In this document: one piece after another, positions 18,720 through 27,306 of the stretch | How positions within the stretch are numbered: the stretch's first letter is position 1 | Layout: every line of letters starts with the position of its first letter | Source: Veillonella caviae | GTDB lineage: Bacteria > Bacillota > Negativicutes > Veillonellales > Veillonellaceae | DNA: 34,736 nt | Direction: 5' to 3' | NCBI RefSeq assembly: GCF_003992125.1 | Contig: NZ_RQUY01000022.1 | Coordinates: 1-34,736, forward strand | Position numbers and translations under genes: made by a program | The notes under the pieces: model-generated | The model's input: the letters and a program-made list of their open reading frames with translations, nothing else | What the model was told of the DNA's origin: nothing | Databases searched by the model: none

Positions 18720-19178
18720 ATGAAAAGGGAGGCCGTAGAGGAATTTGTATCCTCTGTAGTGGAAAAAGTTATAGCTGGCACAGAGTTAGAATTAGTCGAT
18801 GTCGACTATGTGCGTGAGCGCGACTGGTATCTGCGGGTATATTTAGACAAACCAGGCGGTGTAGACCTCGATGATTGTCAAATGGTGAGTGAAAAATTGA
18901 GCGCCGCTCTTGATGAGAAGGATCCGATTACAGAAAATTATCTATTAGAGGTTTCTTCACCAGGTCTTGATCGAGTTCTTAAAAAAGATAAGGATTTCAT
19001 TCGATACAATGGCCGCGATGTAGATATCCAATTGTTTAAACCTATTGGTGGGTTAAAACAATATACTGGAACTTTACAAGGTTTTAACGACGATACAATT
19101 GAATTTTTAATCAATGGTGAAAGCATGACTTTTGAACGGTCTAGCATTGCTCAAATCCGATTACATCTCGATTTTTAA
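18720..19178 (+). CDS. rimP: Ribosome maturation factor RimP
   Basis: This 152-residue protein helps mature the 30S subunit. The family motifs LVDVDYVRERDWYLRVYLD, GVDLDDCQMVSEKLSAALD and YLLEVSSPGLDRVLKK are clear. Two in-frame ATGs compete: 18714 lies only 2 nt after AAGGAGG, while 18720 lies 8 nt after it, so I choose 18720. It is the first gene of a twelve-gene run and lies 17 nt before nusA, the usual order in bacteria. Confidence 0.96.
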   Translation: MKREAVEEFVSSVVEKVIAGTELELVDVDYVRERDWYLRVYLDKPGGVDLDDCQMVSEKLSAALDEKDPITENYLLEVSSPGLDRVLKKDKDFIRYNGRDVDIQLFKPIGGLKQYTGTLQGFNDDTIEFLINGESMTFERSSIAQIRLHLDF

Positions 19179-19195
19179 TATATGGAGGCATACGA

Positions 19196-20281
19196 GTGAG
19201 TCAAGAATTAATCCAAGCAGTGATGGTGCTAACTAAGGAGAAAGGTTTCGAACCAGAGGTTATTTTTGAATCCTTAGAAGCGGCTTTGTTACAAGCGTAT
19301 CGAAAGGAACCAACCTCGAATCCTGACGCCTATGTAGAATTGAACCGTGAAACTGGTGCATATAAAGTAATGGCGAAAAAAAAGGTTGTGGAAGCGGTTG
19401 AATTTCCTGAAACAGAAATGAGCCTATTAGATGCACGTCAAAAAGATAAACGTTTTGAAACTGGCGATGTAGTAGAAGTAGATGTAACACCTGCTAATTT
19501 CGGCCGCAGTGCTGCACATACAGCGAAACAAATGCTCATCCAACGTTTGAAAGAAGCAGAACGTAGTGTTGTATATGAAGAATATTATAGCCGTGAAGGT
19601 GATATCATTACTGGAGTTATTACTCGTGTAGAAGGTAAAAACGTATATATCGACCTAGGTAAAACAGAAGCGATTTTGCCTGCTACAGAGCAAATTGCTA
19701 ATGAAATATATCGTGAAGGGGACCGCATTAAATGCTATATTGTAGAGGTCAAGAAAACTACGAAGGGCCCTCAAATTATGATTTCCCGTACTCATCCAGG
19801 CTTATTAAAACGCCTCTTTGAGTTAGAAGTACCAGAAATTTATGAAGGTGTAGTAGAACTTAAATCTGTTGCTCGTGAGCCAGGCATGCGTTCTAAAATT
19901 GCCGTATTTAGTCGTGATGAAAGTATCGATCCTGTAGGTGCATGTGTAGGTCCTAAAGGGCAACGTGTACAACATATTGTCGATGAATTACATGATGAAA
20001 AAATCGATATCGTAAAATGGGATGAAGATCCAGCTATTTATATTGCAAATTCTTTGAGCCCAGCGAAGGTTATTTCTGTTGACGTTAGTGAAACTGAAAA
20101 ATCTTCTTACGTAGTAGTGCCAGATTATCAATTGTCCTTAGCTATTGGAAAAGCAGGCCAAAATGCTCGCCTTGCTGCTAAATTGACAAATTGGAAAATT
20201 GATATTAAAAGTGAAACACAAGCAGCAGAAAATCCTTTCACAGGATTTGGTGTTGCATCCGATGAGGCAAGTGAAGCATAA
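19196..20281 (+). CDS. nusA: Transcription termination/antitermination factor NusA
   Basis: This 361-residue RNA polymerase-associated factor modulates pausing, termination and antitermination. An N-terminal RNAP-binding domain (about 1-125) precedes an S1 domain (about 130-200, GDIITGVITRVEGKNVYID) and two KH domains (GACVGPKGQRVQHIVDEL and SLAIGKAGQNARLAAKL). It lacks the acidic C-terminal repeats of proteobacterial NusA, as is usual in Firmicutes. GTG at 19196 has GGAGG 7 nt before it. Its stop shares a base with the ylxR start (TAATG). In other bacteria NusA influences its own operon, which makes the leader hairpin upstream relevant. Confidence 0.97.
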   Translation: MSQELIQAVMVLTKEKGFEPEVIFESLEAALLQAYRKEPTSNPDAYVELNRETGAYKVMAKKKVVEAVEFPETEMSLLDARQKDKRFETGDVVEVDVTPANFGRSAAHTAKQMLIQRLKEAERSVVYEEYYSREGDIITGVITRVEGKNVYIDLGKTEAILPATEQIANEIYREGDRIKCYIVEVKKTTKGPQIMISRTHPGLLKRLFELEVPEIYEGVVELKSVAREPGMRSKIAVFSRDESIDPVGACVGPKGQRVQHIVDELHDEKIDIVKWDEDPAIYIANSLSPAKVISVDVSETEKSSYVVVPDYQLSLAIGKAGQNARLAAKLTNWKIDIKSETQAAENPFTGFGVASDEASEA

Positions 20282-20547
20282 TGAAAAGCAAATCTCAACC
20301 TATGCGAACCTGTGTAGGCTGTGGTGAACCAAAGAGTAAACGTGAGTTAATTCGCGTTGCATTGAGCCCAGAAGGCATTATTAGTATTGATAAAACTGGT
20401 AAGGCGCCTGGCCGCGGTGCGTATATTTGTCCTTCTATGGATTGCTTGCAAGCAGCTTATAAAGGTAAGAAATTAGAACGTTCCTTGAAACACGGCGTAT
20501 CAAAAGATGTGTATGAAACATTACAACAAGATTTGGAACAGCAATAA
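20281..20547 (+). CDS. rnpM: RNA-binding protein YlxR (RnpM)
   Basis: This 88-residue DUF448 protein has the expected MRTCVGCGEPKSKRELIRV, GRGAYICPSMDCLQAA and KLERSLKHGV motifs. In Bacillus the family has been reported to bind and modulate RNase P, hence the name RnpM. It is located between nusA and ylxQ as in most Firmicutes and overlaps nusA by one base. Assignment to the family is firm; the role in this organism is carried over from relatives. Confidence 0.93.
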   Translation: MKSKSQPMRTCVGCGEPKSKRELIRVALSPEGIISIDKTGKAPGRGAYICPSMDCLQAAYKGKKLERSLKHGVSKDVYETLQQDLEQQ

Positions 20548-20550
20548 ATA

Positions 20551-20856
20551 ATGAATATAGATAAAATTTTAAATCTCTTAGGATTAGCACAACGTGCAGG
20601 TAGTTTGAGTTCCGGTGATTTTATCGTAGAAAAATCAATGAAAAAAAAGGAACCAAAACTTATACTACTCGCTGCTGATTGTGCATCCAATAATGAAAAG
20701 AAATATATACAATTAGCAGAAATACATCATATCCCATTGCGCAAAATCGCTGATAAAGAGGCGTTAGGCAGGGCTATAGGGAAAGAAGTCCGTGTTGTTG
20801 TAGCCGTGCAGGATGATGGATTTGCAAAGGCATTACTAAAAGAGATTGATCAGTAA
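20551..20856 (+). CDS. L7Ae-family RNA-binding protein YlxQ
   Basis: This 101-residue protein has the L7Ae/L30e fold pattern: ILNLLGLAQRAGSLSSGDF near the N-terminus, LILLAADCASNNEKK, and a C-terminal VVAVQDDGFAKALL. Relatives bind kink-turn RNAs, but the cellular role of YlxQ is not established. It starts 3 nt after ylxR and ends 15 nt before infB, the standard Firmicute order. Confidence 0.92.
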   Translation: MNIDKILNLLGLAQRAGSLSSGDFIVEKSMKKKEPKLILLAADCASNNEKKYIQLAEIHHIPLRKIADKEALGRAIGKEVRVVVAVQDDGFAKALLKEIDQ

Positions 20857-20871
20857 TAAGGGGGTATGTAG

Positions 20872-23229
20872 ATGTCCAAAAAGCGCGTTCACGAAATCGC
20901 CAAGGAATTTGGCGTAGAAAGTAAGCAGGTCATTTCTATCTTGCAACAACATAATTTTGAAAACATTACTAAAGCAGTAAATACTGTAGATGATGAAGGT
21001 TATAATGTGGTAAAACAACAATTAGGTAAAGGTAATATTAAACAGGTTGAGTCAAAATCTAATATGCAAGATAACCACAAAAAAAATAATCATCAACAAA
21101 AACAACAAGGTCAAAAGCAAGACCACAAACAAGATAATAAAAAACAAGTACGTCACGTACAAATTAACGAGCCAACACAAAAAAATAGTTCCAAACAAGA
21201 CCATAAGGGCAATCGTAATAATAGCGACAAACGTAACAATGATCACCGCAATAGTCATGGGGAATCTCGTAATAATGACAATCGTTCGGATGTAGTAGCT
21301 AACGATAATCGAAATGGTCGTAATGATGACCGCCGTAATAAGAAAAATAAAAAAGGTGGAAATAATCGTCCTCAATCTTTGTTGAGTACGTCGATGCAAA
21401 AGAAAAAAAATAAAGTAAAACACCGTAATGAGCAATATTTGCAACAAAAAGCGGAAGAAGAACGTAAAGCACAAGCAGCTATTGCTAGTGAAATCGAATT
21501 AAGTGGATCCCTAACAGTTAAAGAATTAGCTGAAAAAATGGGCCGTGAAGTATCTGAAATTATCAAAAAATTAATGCTCTTAGGTGTAATGGCAAGTATT
21601 AACCAAGAAGTAGATTTAGATACAGCCACAATCGTAGCCGAAGAATTTGGTGTTGTAGTAAAAGAAGTAGAACCTGAAGAGGATCCTACAGATATTATTG
21701 AAATCGAGGATGCACCAGAAACATTGAAACCTCGTCCGCCAGTTGTTACTATTATGGGACATGTTGACCATGGTAAAACATCTTTGTTGGATGTAATTCG
21801 TCAAACTAATGTAACTGCTGGTGAAGCAGGTGGTATTACACAACATATTGGTGCGTACCAAGTCCGTTACAATGATAATAAGATTACATTCCTTGATACA
21901 CCAGGGCATGAGGCTTTTACAGCAATGCGTTTGCGCGGTGCAAAATCTACAGATATTGCGGTTTTAGTAGTTGCTGCCGATGATGGTGTAATGCCACAAA
22001 CTATTGAGGCTATTAATCATGCTAAATCTGCAGAAGTACCTATCATCGTAGCTATCAATAAAATGGATAAACCCGGTGCCAACCCTGATCATGTAAAACA
22101 ACAATTGTCTGAACATGGTCTATTACCAGAAGAGTGGGGCGGCGATGTCATTATGGTTCCAGTATCGGCAAAACAAAAACAAGGTATTGATGATTTATTA
22201 GAAAATATTTTGCTCGTTGCAGAAGTAATGGAACTCAAGGCGAACCCTAACCGTAAGGCATACGGTGTCGTTATTGAAGCACAGCTCGACAAAGGCCGTG
22301 GTGCAGTATGTACTGTGCTTGTACAAAAAGGTTCTCTCCGTGTAGGTGATACTGTATTGGCAGGTACCGCGTATGGTAAGGTTCGTGCTATGACAAATGA
22401 ACGCGGCGAAAAGGTGAAAGTGGCTCGTCCATCTATGCCAGTGGAAATCCTCGGTTTCTCTGAAGTACCACAAGCTGGTGAAATCATCAATGGTATGGAG
22501 GATAATGAAGCGCGTGCCATTGCAGAAAAACGTATTGCAAAACAACGCGTTCAAGAATTAAATGCTACTCACAAAGTTACCTTGGACGATATTTTCAATC
22601 AAATTCAACAAGGGGAATTGAAAGACTTAAATATCATTATTAAGGCCGATGTACAAGGCTCTGTAGAAGCTTTGCGTCAATCGTTAGAAGGTATTAAAAA
22701 TCCAGAAGTTCGTATCGTCATTGTTCATGCTGCAGTAGGGGCTATTAATGAATCAGATATTATGCTTGCATCTGCGTCTAATGCTATCGTAATGGGCTTT
22801 AATGTACGTCCAGATGCAAATGTACGCCGCGCTGCGGAAAATGAAAAGGTTGACCTTCGTACTTACCGTGTTATTTATGATGCTATCAACGATGTTGAAT
22901 CCGCGATGCGTGGCATGTTAGCACCACAATTCAAAGAAGTCGTAGTAGGCCGTGCAGAAGTACGTCAAGTTATTTCTACACCAAAAGCAATTGTTGCCGG
23001 TTCTTATGTAACGGAAGGTCGTATTACCAACGATTCGGAAGTTCGTTTGATTCGTGATGGCATCGTTGTATTTGAAGGTAAAGTGGATTCCTTACGTCGT
23101 TTCAAAGACGAAGTAAAAGAAGTAAAAACATCTTTCGAATGTGGTATTTCCTTAGAAGGTTACCGCGATATCAAGGAAGGTGACGTTATCGAAGCGTACT
23201 TGATGGAAGAAATTGCACCTCAATTTTAG
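20872..23229 (+). CDS. infB: Translation initiation factor IF-2
   Basis: This 785-residue GTPase brings fMet-tRNA to the 30S subunit and promotes 50S joining. The N-terminal IF2N domain (about 1-55) leads into a very low-complexity Asn/Lys/Gln/His/Arg-rich linker (about 60-190). A second IF2N segment follows ([20 protein letters not shown]), then the G domain with GHVDHGKTS near 295, DTPGHEAF and NKMDKPGA. Domains II, III and IV follow and the C-terminus is intact ([18 protein letters not shown]). It is centrally placed in the nusA operon, as in most bacteria. Confidence 0.97.
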   Translation: MSKKRVHEIAKEFGVESKQVISILQQHNFENITKAVNTVDDEGYNVVKQQLGKGNIKQVESKSNMQDNHKKNNHQQKQQGQKQDHKQDNKKQVRHVQINEPTQKNSSKQDHKGNRNNSDKRNNDHRNSHGESRNNDNRSDVVANDNRNGRNDDRRNKKNKKGGNNRPQSLLSTSMQKKKNKVKHRNEQYLQQKAEEERKAQAAIASEIELSGSLTVKELAEKMGREVSEIIKKLMLLGVMASINQEVDLDTATIVAEEFGVVVKEVEPEEDPTDIIEIEDAPETLKPRPPVVTIMGHVDHGKTSLLDVIRQTNVTAGEAGGITQHIGAYQVRYNDNKITFLDTPGHEAFTAMRLRGAKSTDIAVLVVAADDGVMPQTIEAINHAKSAEVPIIVAINKMDKPGANPDHVKQQLSEHGLLPEEWGGDVIMVPVSAKQKQGIDDLLENILLVAEVMELKANPNRKAYGVVIEAQLDKGRGAVCTVLVQKGSLRVGDTVLAGTAYGKVRAMTNERGEKVKVARPSMPVEILGFSEVPQAGEIINGMEDNEARAIAEKRIAKQRVQELNATHKVTLDDIFNQIQQGELKDLNIIIKADVQGSVEALRQSLEGIKNPEVRIVIVHAAVGAINESDIMLASASNAIVMGFNVRPDANVRRAAENEKVDLRTYRVIYDAINDVESAMRGMLAPQFKEVVVGRAEVRQVISTPKAIVAGSYVTEGRITNDSEVRLIRDGIVVFEGKVDSLRRFKDEVKEVKTSFECGISLEGYRDIKEGDVIEAYLMEEIAPQF

Positions 23230-23238
23230 GAGGTTATT

Positions 23239-23625
23239 ATGAGTGATGTTCGGGTAAGAAAATTACAAGAATTCATCAAACAAGAAGTAAGTCAAATGTT
23301 GATGCGAGGTCTCAAAGATCCTCGTATCGGCTTTACTACTATCACAGATGTACATGTAACTGGTGATTTGCGGGAAGCCACTATTTACGTCAGCTTGTTT
23401 GGTTCCGATAAGGAAAAACAAGATACCCTTATCGCATTACAACATGCAGCTGGTCACATTCGTACAGAGCTTGGCAAAGTTCTTCGTTTGCGTCATATTC
23501 CAGAGATTTCTTTTGATAAAGATACATCTCTCGATTACAGCATGCATATCGAATCCCTTTTGAATGAAATCAAAAAGGATGAACACACTAGAGATGCATC
23601 CTCTGAAGATGATACATCTAATTAA
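23239..23625 (+). CDS. rbfA: 30S ribosome-binding factor RbfA
   Basis: This 128-residue KH-fold factor matures the 16S rRNA 5' region. Motifs RVRKLQEFIKQEVSQML, DPRIGFTTITDVHVTGDL, ATIYVSLFG and LRLRHIPEISFDKD are family-typical, ending in an acidic tail. It begins 9 nt after infB with a strong AGGAGG. Its position infB-rbfA-nrnA-truB matches Firmicutes. Confidence 0.96.
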   Translation: MSDVRVRKLQEFIKQEVSQMLMRGLKDPRIGFTTITDVHVTGDLREATIYVSLFGSDKEKQDTLIALQHAAGHIRTELGKVLRLRHIPEISFDKDTSLDYSMHIESLLNEIKKDEHTRDASSEDDTSN

Positions 23626-23640
23626 TATATAGGATGAGAC

Positions 23641-24585
23641 ATGAGTAATATAACGATAAATCAATTACACATGGCTCTGTGTGAAGCTAATTCTATTTTG
23701 CTCACCGTACACATTCGCCCCGATGGTGATGCTATTGGTTCTATGCTGGCTTTTTACGAAGCCCTTATAGCACAAGGCAAAACCGTACATATGGTGGTGG
23801 ATGATGTAATACCAGAGAAATTTTCGTTTTTGAAATATATAGATTACATCCATGATGTGTCTTATTTAGAAACTAATGCAATATCTGTAGATATGCTCAT
23901 GGTATTAGATGCTAGCACGTATGAACGAATTGGTAGAGTAGGTGCACTATGTAGTGCACCTATTTTTAATATAGATCATCATATTTCTAATACGAAATTT
24001 GCTGATTATCTATATTTAAAATCCAATTTTGCTGCTACTGGTGAAATTATTACCTATTTGTGCAAAGAATGGAATTGGCCTATTACAGAGTCCATGGGAA
24101 CCGCATTATATATGGCTATCGCTACAGACTGTGGTTTCTTTAAATTTAGTAATACTACAGCGCATACTTTGGAAATGGCCAGTTATTGTGTAGCAGCTGG
24201 GGCGCATCCTAATGTAGTCTCTGAGACAATTGAAGCTATTAGTGCAGACCGTCTCGAATTGACAAAACAAGTGATGCAAACTATCGGTTTTTATAAACAC
24301 AATACGGTGGCTACCATCGAATTGTGTCCCGCTGTGATGGCTATTCTTGGTGATGACACTGATGGATTTGTAGATATCATCCGAAATGTAGATACAGTAG
24401 ATATCGCCATTCTATTAAAAGGTGAAAGTCCTAATCGTACGCGAATCAGTTTTCGCTCTAAAGGCACAGATGTAAATGCTATTGCTCAACAATTTGGCGG
24501 TGGCGGACATATTCGTGCCGCAGGCTGCACTATTATGAAGAATATTGAAGAGGCAAAGTCTGAATTATTGGAGGCTATTGGTTAA
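23641..24585 (+). CDS. nrnA: DHH-family oligoribonuclease/pAp phosphatase (NrnA)
   Basis: This 314-residue DHH/DHHA1 phosphoesterase is of the type that degrades very short RNA and, in Bacillus, dephosphorylates 3'-phosphoadenosine 5'-phosphate. Metal-binding motifs are HIRPDGDAIGSMLAF near the N-terminus, the MVLDAS segment and IDHHISNTKFAD. The C-terminal DHHA1 part ends GGGGHIRAAGCTI. Length is normal. It overlaps truB by one base (TAATG). A role in nanoRNA turnover within the translation operon is inferred from relatives. Confidence 0.92.
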   Translation: MSNITINQLHMALCEANSILLTVHIRPDGDAIGSMLAFYEALIAQGKTVHMVVDDVIPEKFSFLKYIDYIHDVSYLETNAISVDMLMVLDASTYERIGRVGALCSAPIFNIDHHISNTKFADYLYLKSNFAATGEIITYLCKEWNWPITESMGTALYMAIATDCGFFKFSNTTAHTLEMASYCVAAGAHPNVVSETIEAISADRLELTKQVMQTIGFYKHNTVATIELCPAVMAILGDDTDGFVDIIRNVDTVDIAILLKGESPNRTRISFRSKGTDVNAIAQQFGGGGHIRAAGCTIMKNIEEAKSELLEAIG

Positions 24586-25571
24586 TGGACGGGGTATTAC
24601 CATTTTTGAAACCACCTGGCATTACGAGTCATGATGCAGTGGCAATATGTCGACGTATTTTGAAAGAAAAACGCATTGGTCATAGTGGTACCTTAGACCC
24701 AATGGCATATGGTGTGCTACCTATTTTTCTTGGCAAGGCAACCCGTCTTATTGAGTATACTGATGAGTTCAGTAAAACTTATGTAGCAGAATGTAAATTT
24801 GGCACCTTCACTGATACAGAAGATAGCACAGGACAACCTGTATTACCAGATTCATCTATGTCCCTGGTATCAGGTGTGGTTCTGCATGAAAATATGGTAC
24901 ATACAAATAGTAGTGGTGAAACAGATTATATAGAAAATGTAGTACCAGTTGGCTCATATATAACTGATGATATTATGGTACCGTCGTGGCAACAGCTTAA
25001 TGAAGTATTAGCTACATTTGTAGGTACTCAACAGCAGACTCCTTCAAAATATTCGGCTATTAAAGTCAATGGGATTCGTGCTTATGAATATGCGCGAAAA
25101 GGTATTCCCATAGAATTACCTAGCCGTGCTATTACGATAGAATCCATTGAATTACTGGCCTATGGATTCCCTTATTTCACTATTCGTGTAACTTGTTCTG
25201 GAGGGACATATATTCGTTCTTTGTTGCGCGATATTTGCTTGAAATTAGGTATTCCTGGTACAATGACGTCTTTAGCAAGGACTGAGGTAGGTCCATTTAC
25301 AATAAAGGGTTCTTATATGGCAGAGGAACTGATGGTTCGTGGCGAGAGTTTATTGTTACCGACGGATTCTGCAGTATTGCATCTTTCAAAAATAGACGTA
25401 GATAGTGTACAATTAAAGATGATGGTGCAAGGTAAGGAATTACCAATCGTTGAATCTTTTGCGCATACCGTACCGTCACAATATTATAGAGCCTATGGTC
25501 CAAGTGGATTTATAGGTATTGTAAAACGAACATCTCAATCCATACGGGTAGAGAAAAATATTTTTATTTAA
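24585..25571 (+). CDS. truB: tRNA pseudouridine(55) synthase TruB with an internal insertion
   Basis: This 328-residue enzyme makes pseudouridine 55 in the tRNA T-loop. The catalytic Asp is D38 in HSGTLDPMAYGVLP. PFLKPPGITSHDAV, KTYVAECKFGTFTDTED, TPSKYSAIKVNGIRAYEYAR and CSGGTYIRSLLRDI follow in order. Between TDTEDSTGQPV (76-86) and QLNEVLATFVG (137-147) there are about 50 residues where E. coli TruB has about 10. The extra segment is Ser/Val/Asn-rich with no clear motif. The C-terminal region looks complete. It starts inside the nrnA stop codon. Confidence 0.95.
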   Translation: MDGVLPFLKPPGITSHDAVAICRRILKEKRIGHSGTLDPMAYGVLPIFLGKATRLIEYTDEFSKTYVAECKFGTFTDTEDSTGQPVLPDSSMSLVSGVVLHENMVHTNSSGETDYIENVVPVGSYITDDIMVPSWQQLNEVLATFVGTQQQTPSKYSAIKVNGIRAYEYARKGIPIELPSRAITIESIELLAYGFPYFTIRVTCSGGTYIRSLLRDICLKLGIPGTMTSLARTEVGPFTIKGSYMAEELMVRGESLLLPTDSAVLHLSKIDVDSVQLKMMVQGKELPIVESFAHTVPSQYYRAYGPSGFIGIVKRTSQSIRVEKNIFI

Positions 25572-25579
25572 GGATACTT

Positions 25580-26512
25580 ATGAAGCAATTACACTCCTTT
25601 GATGATTTGCATCAAATTCACAGTAAAATTGTATATGCACTGGGTACATTTGATGGATTACATAAGGGTCATCAAAAGGTTATTGATAATGCTATTGCAG
25701 AAGCAAAACAATATAATGGTGTTACCGTTCTTGTTACTTTTGATGCGCATCCAATGACTATATTACGACCTGAGCGGGTACCTAAACGGGTTCTCGCAGC
25801 AGATATAATGGATGAAATTTTAGAAACATTACAAGTAGACTATATTTTGCGATTACCAATGAATCAAGATTTGCTCAATATGTCTCCTAGTGATTTTTTA
25901 CATCATCTCTGCGATGGTCTCGATGTGGTGGGGATGGTAGTAGGCACAAATTTTACATTTGGTGCTAAAGGGGTTGGTACACCAAAGACTATGATTGATG
26001 CTCTTACATCAAAAGGTATTCACATTATTGTGGAACCTCTTTTGCCAACTTTAGAAGGGCCTATTTCAAGCACTGCTATTCGCAAAGCTATAGAAGAAGG
26101 GCGCATGGAGGATGCTACATCATGGCTTGGTAGACCGTATCAATTTAAAGGTATTGTTATCAAAGGGGATCAACGAGGACGCACATTAGGGTTTCCAACA
26201 CTTAATTTATTGTTGCCCAATGAAATGGCTATACCTCCAGATGGTGTGTATGCCAATCGTGTGTGTATCGACGGTGTTTGGTATAACGGTGTTGGTAATA
26301 TAGGCGATAATCCTACTTTTATGAATCAGTATCATCGCTGTGAAGTACATGTATTCGATTTTGACCGTAATATATATGGACACCAAGTGACTGTTCAATT
26401 TATTTCGTATTTGCGTGGGGAAATAAAATTTAACGCATTGCAAGACTTAATTGATCAAATGAAAATTGATGAAGCCCAAGCTTTGTCGATTTTACAGGAC
26501 TATAGACCATAA
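25580..26512 (+). CDS. ribF: Bifunctional riboflavin kinase/FAD synthetase
   Basis: This 310-residue enzyme converts riboflavin to FMN and then FAD. The N-terminal nucleotidyltransferase domain has GTFDGLHKGHQKV (about residues 22-34) and the SSTAIRKAIEEG motif. The C-terminal riboflavin kinase domain has RGRTLGFPTLNL, DGVYANRV and GVGNIGDNPTF. Length is standard. It starts 8 nt after truB, the usual truB-ribF pair. Confidence 0.96.
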   Translation: MKQLHSFDDLHQIHSKIVYALGTFDGLHKGHQKVIDNAIAEAKQYNGVTVLVTFDAHPMTILRPERVPKRVLAADIMDEILETLQVDYILRLPMNQDLLNMSPSDFLHHLCDGLDVVGMVVGTNFTFGAKGVGTPKTMIDALTSKGIHIIVEPLLPTLEGPISSTAIRKAIEEGRMEDATSWLGRPYQFKGIVIKGDQRGRTLGFPTLNLLLPNEMAIPPDGVYANRVCIDGVWYNGVGNIGDNPTFMNQYHRCEVHVFDFDRNIYGHQVTVQFISYLRGEIKFNALQDLIDQMKIDEAQALSILQDYRP

Positions 26513-26521
26513 GGGGGAGCT

Positions 26522-27286
26522 ATGGATATTAAAGAAGCACGTGAGAAAATAGATGGCATTGACACACAATTAGTAGCATTGTTTGAAGAGCGTTTATCTC
26601 TCATCGAAGTGATTGGTAAATATAAAGATGAACATCATTTACCGCTTATTGATGAAACGCGGGATCGAGAAATCATCGTCGGTCATAAAGAATCTTGCAA
26701 GGATGTGCAACTGTCACCATATGTTGAATCCTATATGAAACAAGTTGTATCTATTAGCAACGAGTTTTTAAAAGAACATATGCATAAACACATTTTTCTT
26801 ATCGGTATGCCTGGTGCAGGTAAAACAACGGTTGGTAAAATGTTAGCAAAAGAATTAAGACGCGATTTTTATGATTTAGATCAAACTATTCAAGATAAAG
26901 TAGGCAAATCTGTGCAAAATATTTTTATCTATGATGGTAAAGATGCATTTAGCGAATATGAATACGAAACAATTAAAGAGTTGATTCATAATAAACCAGC
27001 TGTTATTGCTACTGGTGGTGGCACCGTAACATCTGAAAAAACTGTTAATCTTATGAGAAATAATGGCCTCGTCGTATTTGTAAATCGCGATGTGAACCAT
27101 ATTCTAGATGATTTAGATTTAGAGATTCGTCCACTTGTAAAAGAAAGTATTGAGTATATTTTTAATGTATATGAAGAACGCTATCCATTATATGAGCAGG
27201 TAGCGCACATTAAAATTGGTAACGAAGGTAGCATTACTGATGCAGTACAAGAAATTATTGAAGCGTTACCAAATACGGAAAAATAA
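26522..27286 (+). CDS. Chorismate mutase-shikimate kinase fusion
   Basis: This 254-residue protein joins two domains. Residues 1-85 match AroQ-type chorismate mutase, with R7, R24, K35, D44 and R47 at the spacing of the catalytic set in the E. coli P-protein domain. The last catalytic Gln is not obvious (Lys or Leu there). Residues 90-254 match shikimate kinase: Walker A GMPGAGKTT (95-103), DLD (118-120), GGG (165-167), lid RPL (203-205) and R220. The FRxxE motif that binds shikimate reads FSEYE (143-147), so the usual Arg is Ser. Shikimate kinase acts before chorismate and mutase after it (Phe/Tyr branch). It lies between ribF and recD2, away from other aro genes. Confidence 0.9.
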   Translation: MDIKEAREKIDGIDTQLVALFEERLSLIEVIGKYKDEHHLPLIDETRDREIIVGHKESCKDVQLSPYVESYMKQVVSISNEFLKEHMHKHIFLIGMPGAGKTTVGKMLAKELRRDFYDLDQTIQDKVGKSVQNIFIYDGKDAFSEYEYETIKELIHNKPAVIATGGGTVTSEKTVNLMRNNGLVVFVNRDVNHILDDLDLEIRPLVKESIEYIFNVYEERYPLYEQVAHIKIGNEGSITDAVQEIIEALPNTEK

Positions 27287-27306
27287 GGGGTCGAATTGGA
27301 GATAAC

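Noticed and set aside
21052-21474. Hydrophobic minus-strand open frame inside infB
   Set aside because: It is an artefact of the Asn/Lys-rich linker, which reads as Ile/Phe/Val on the other strand.
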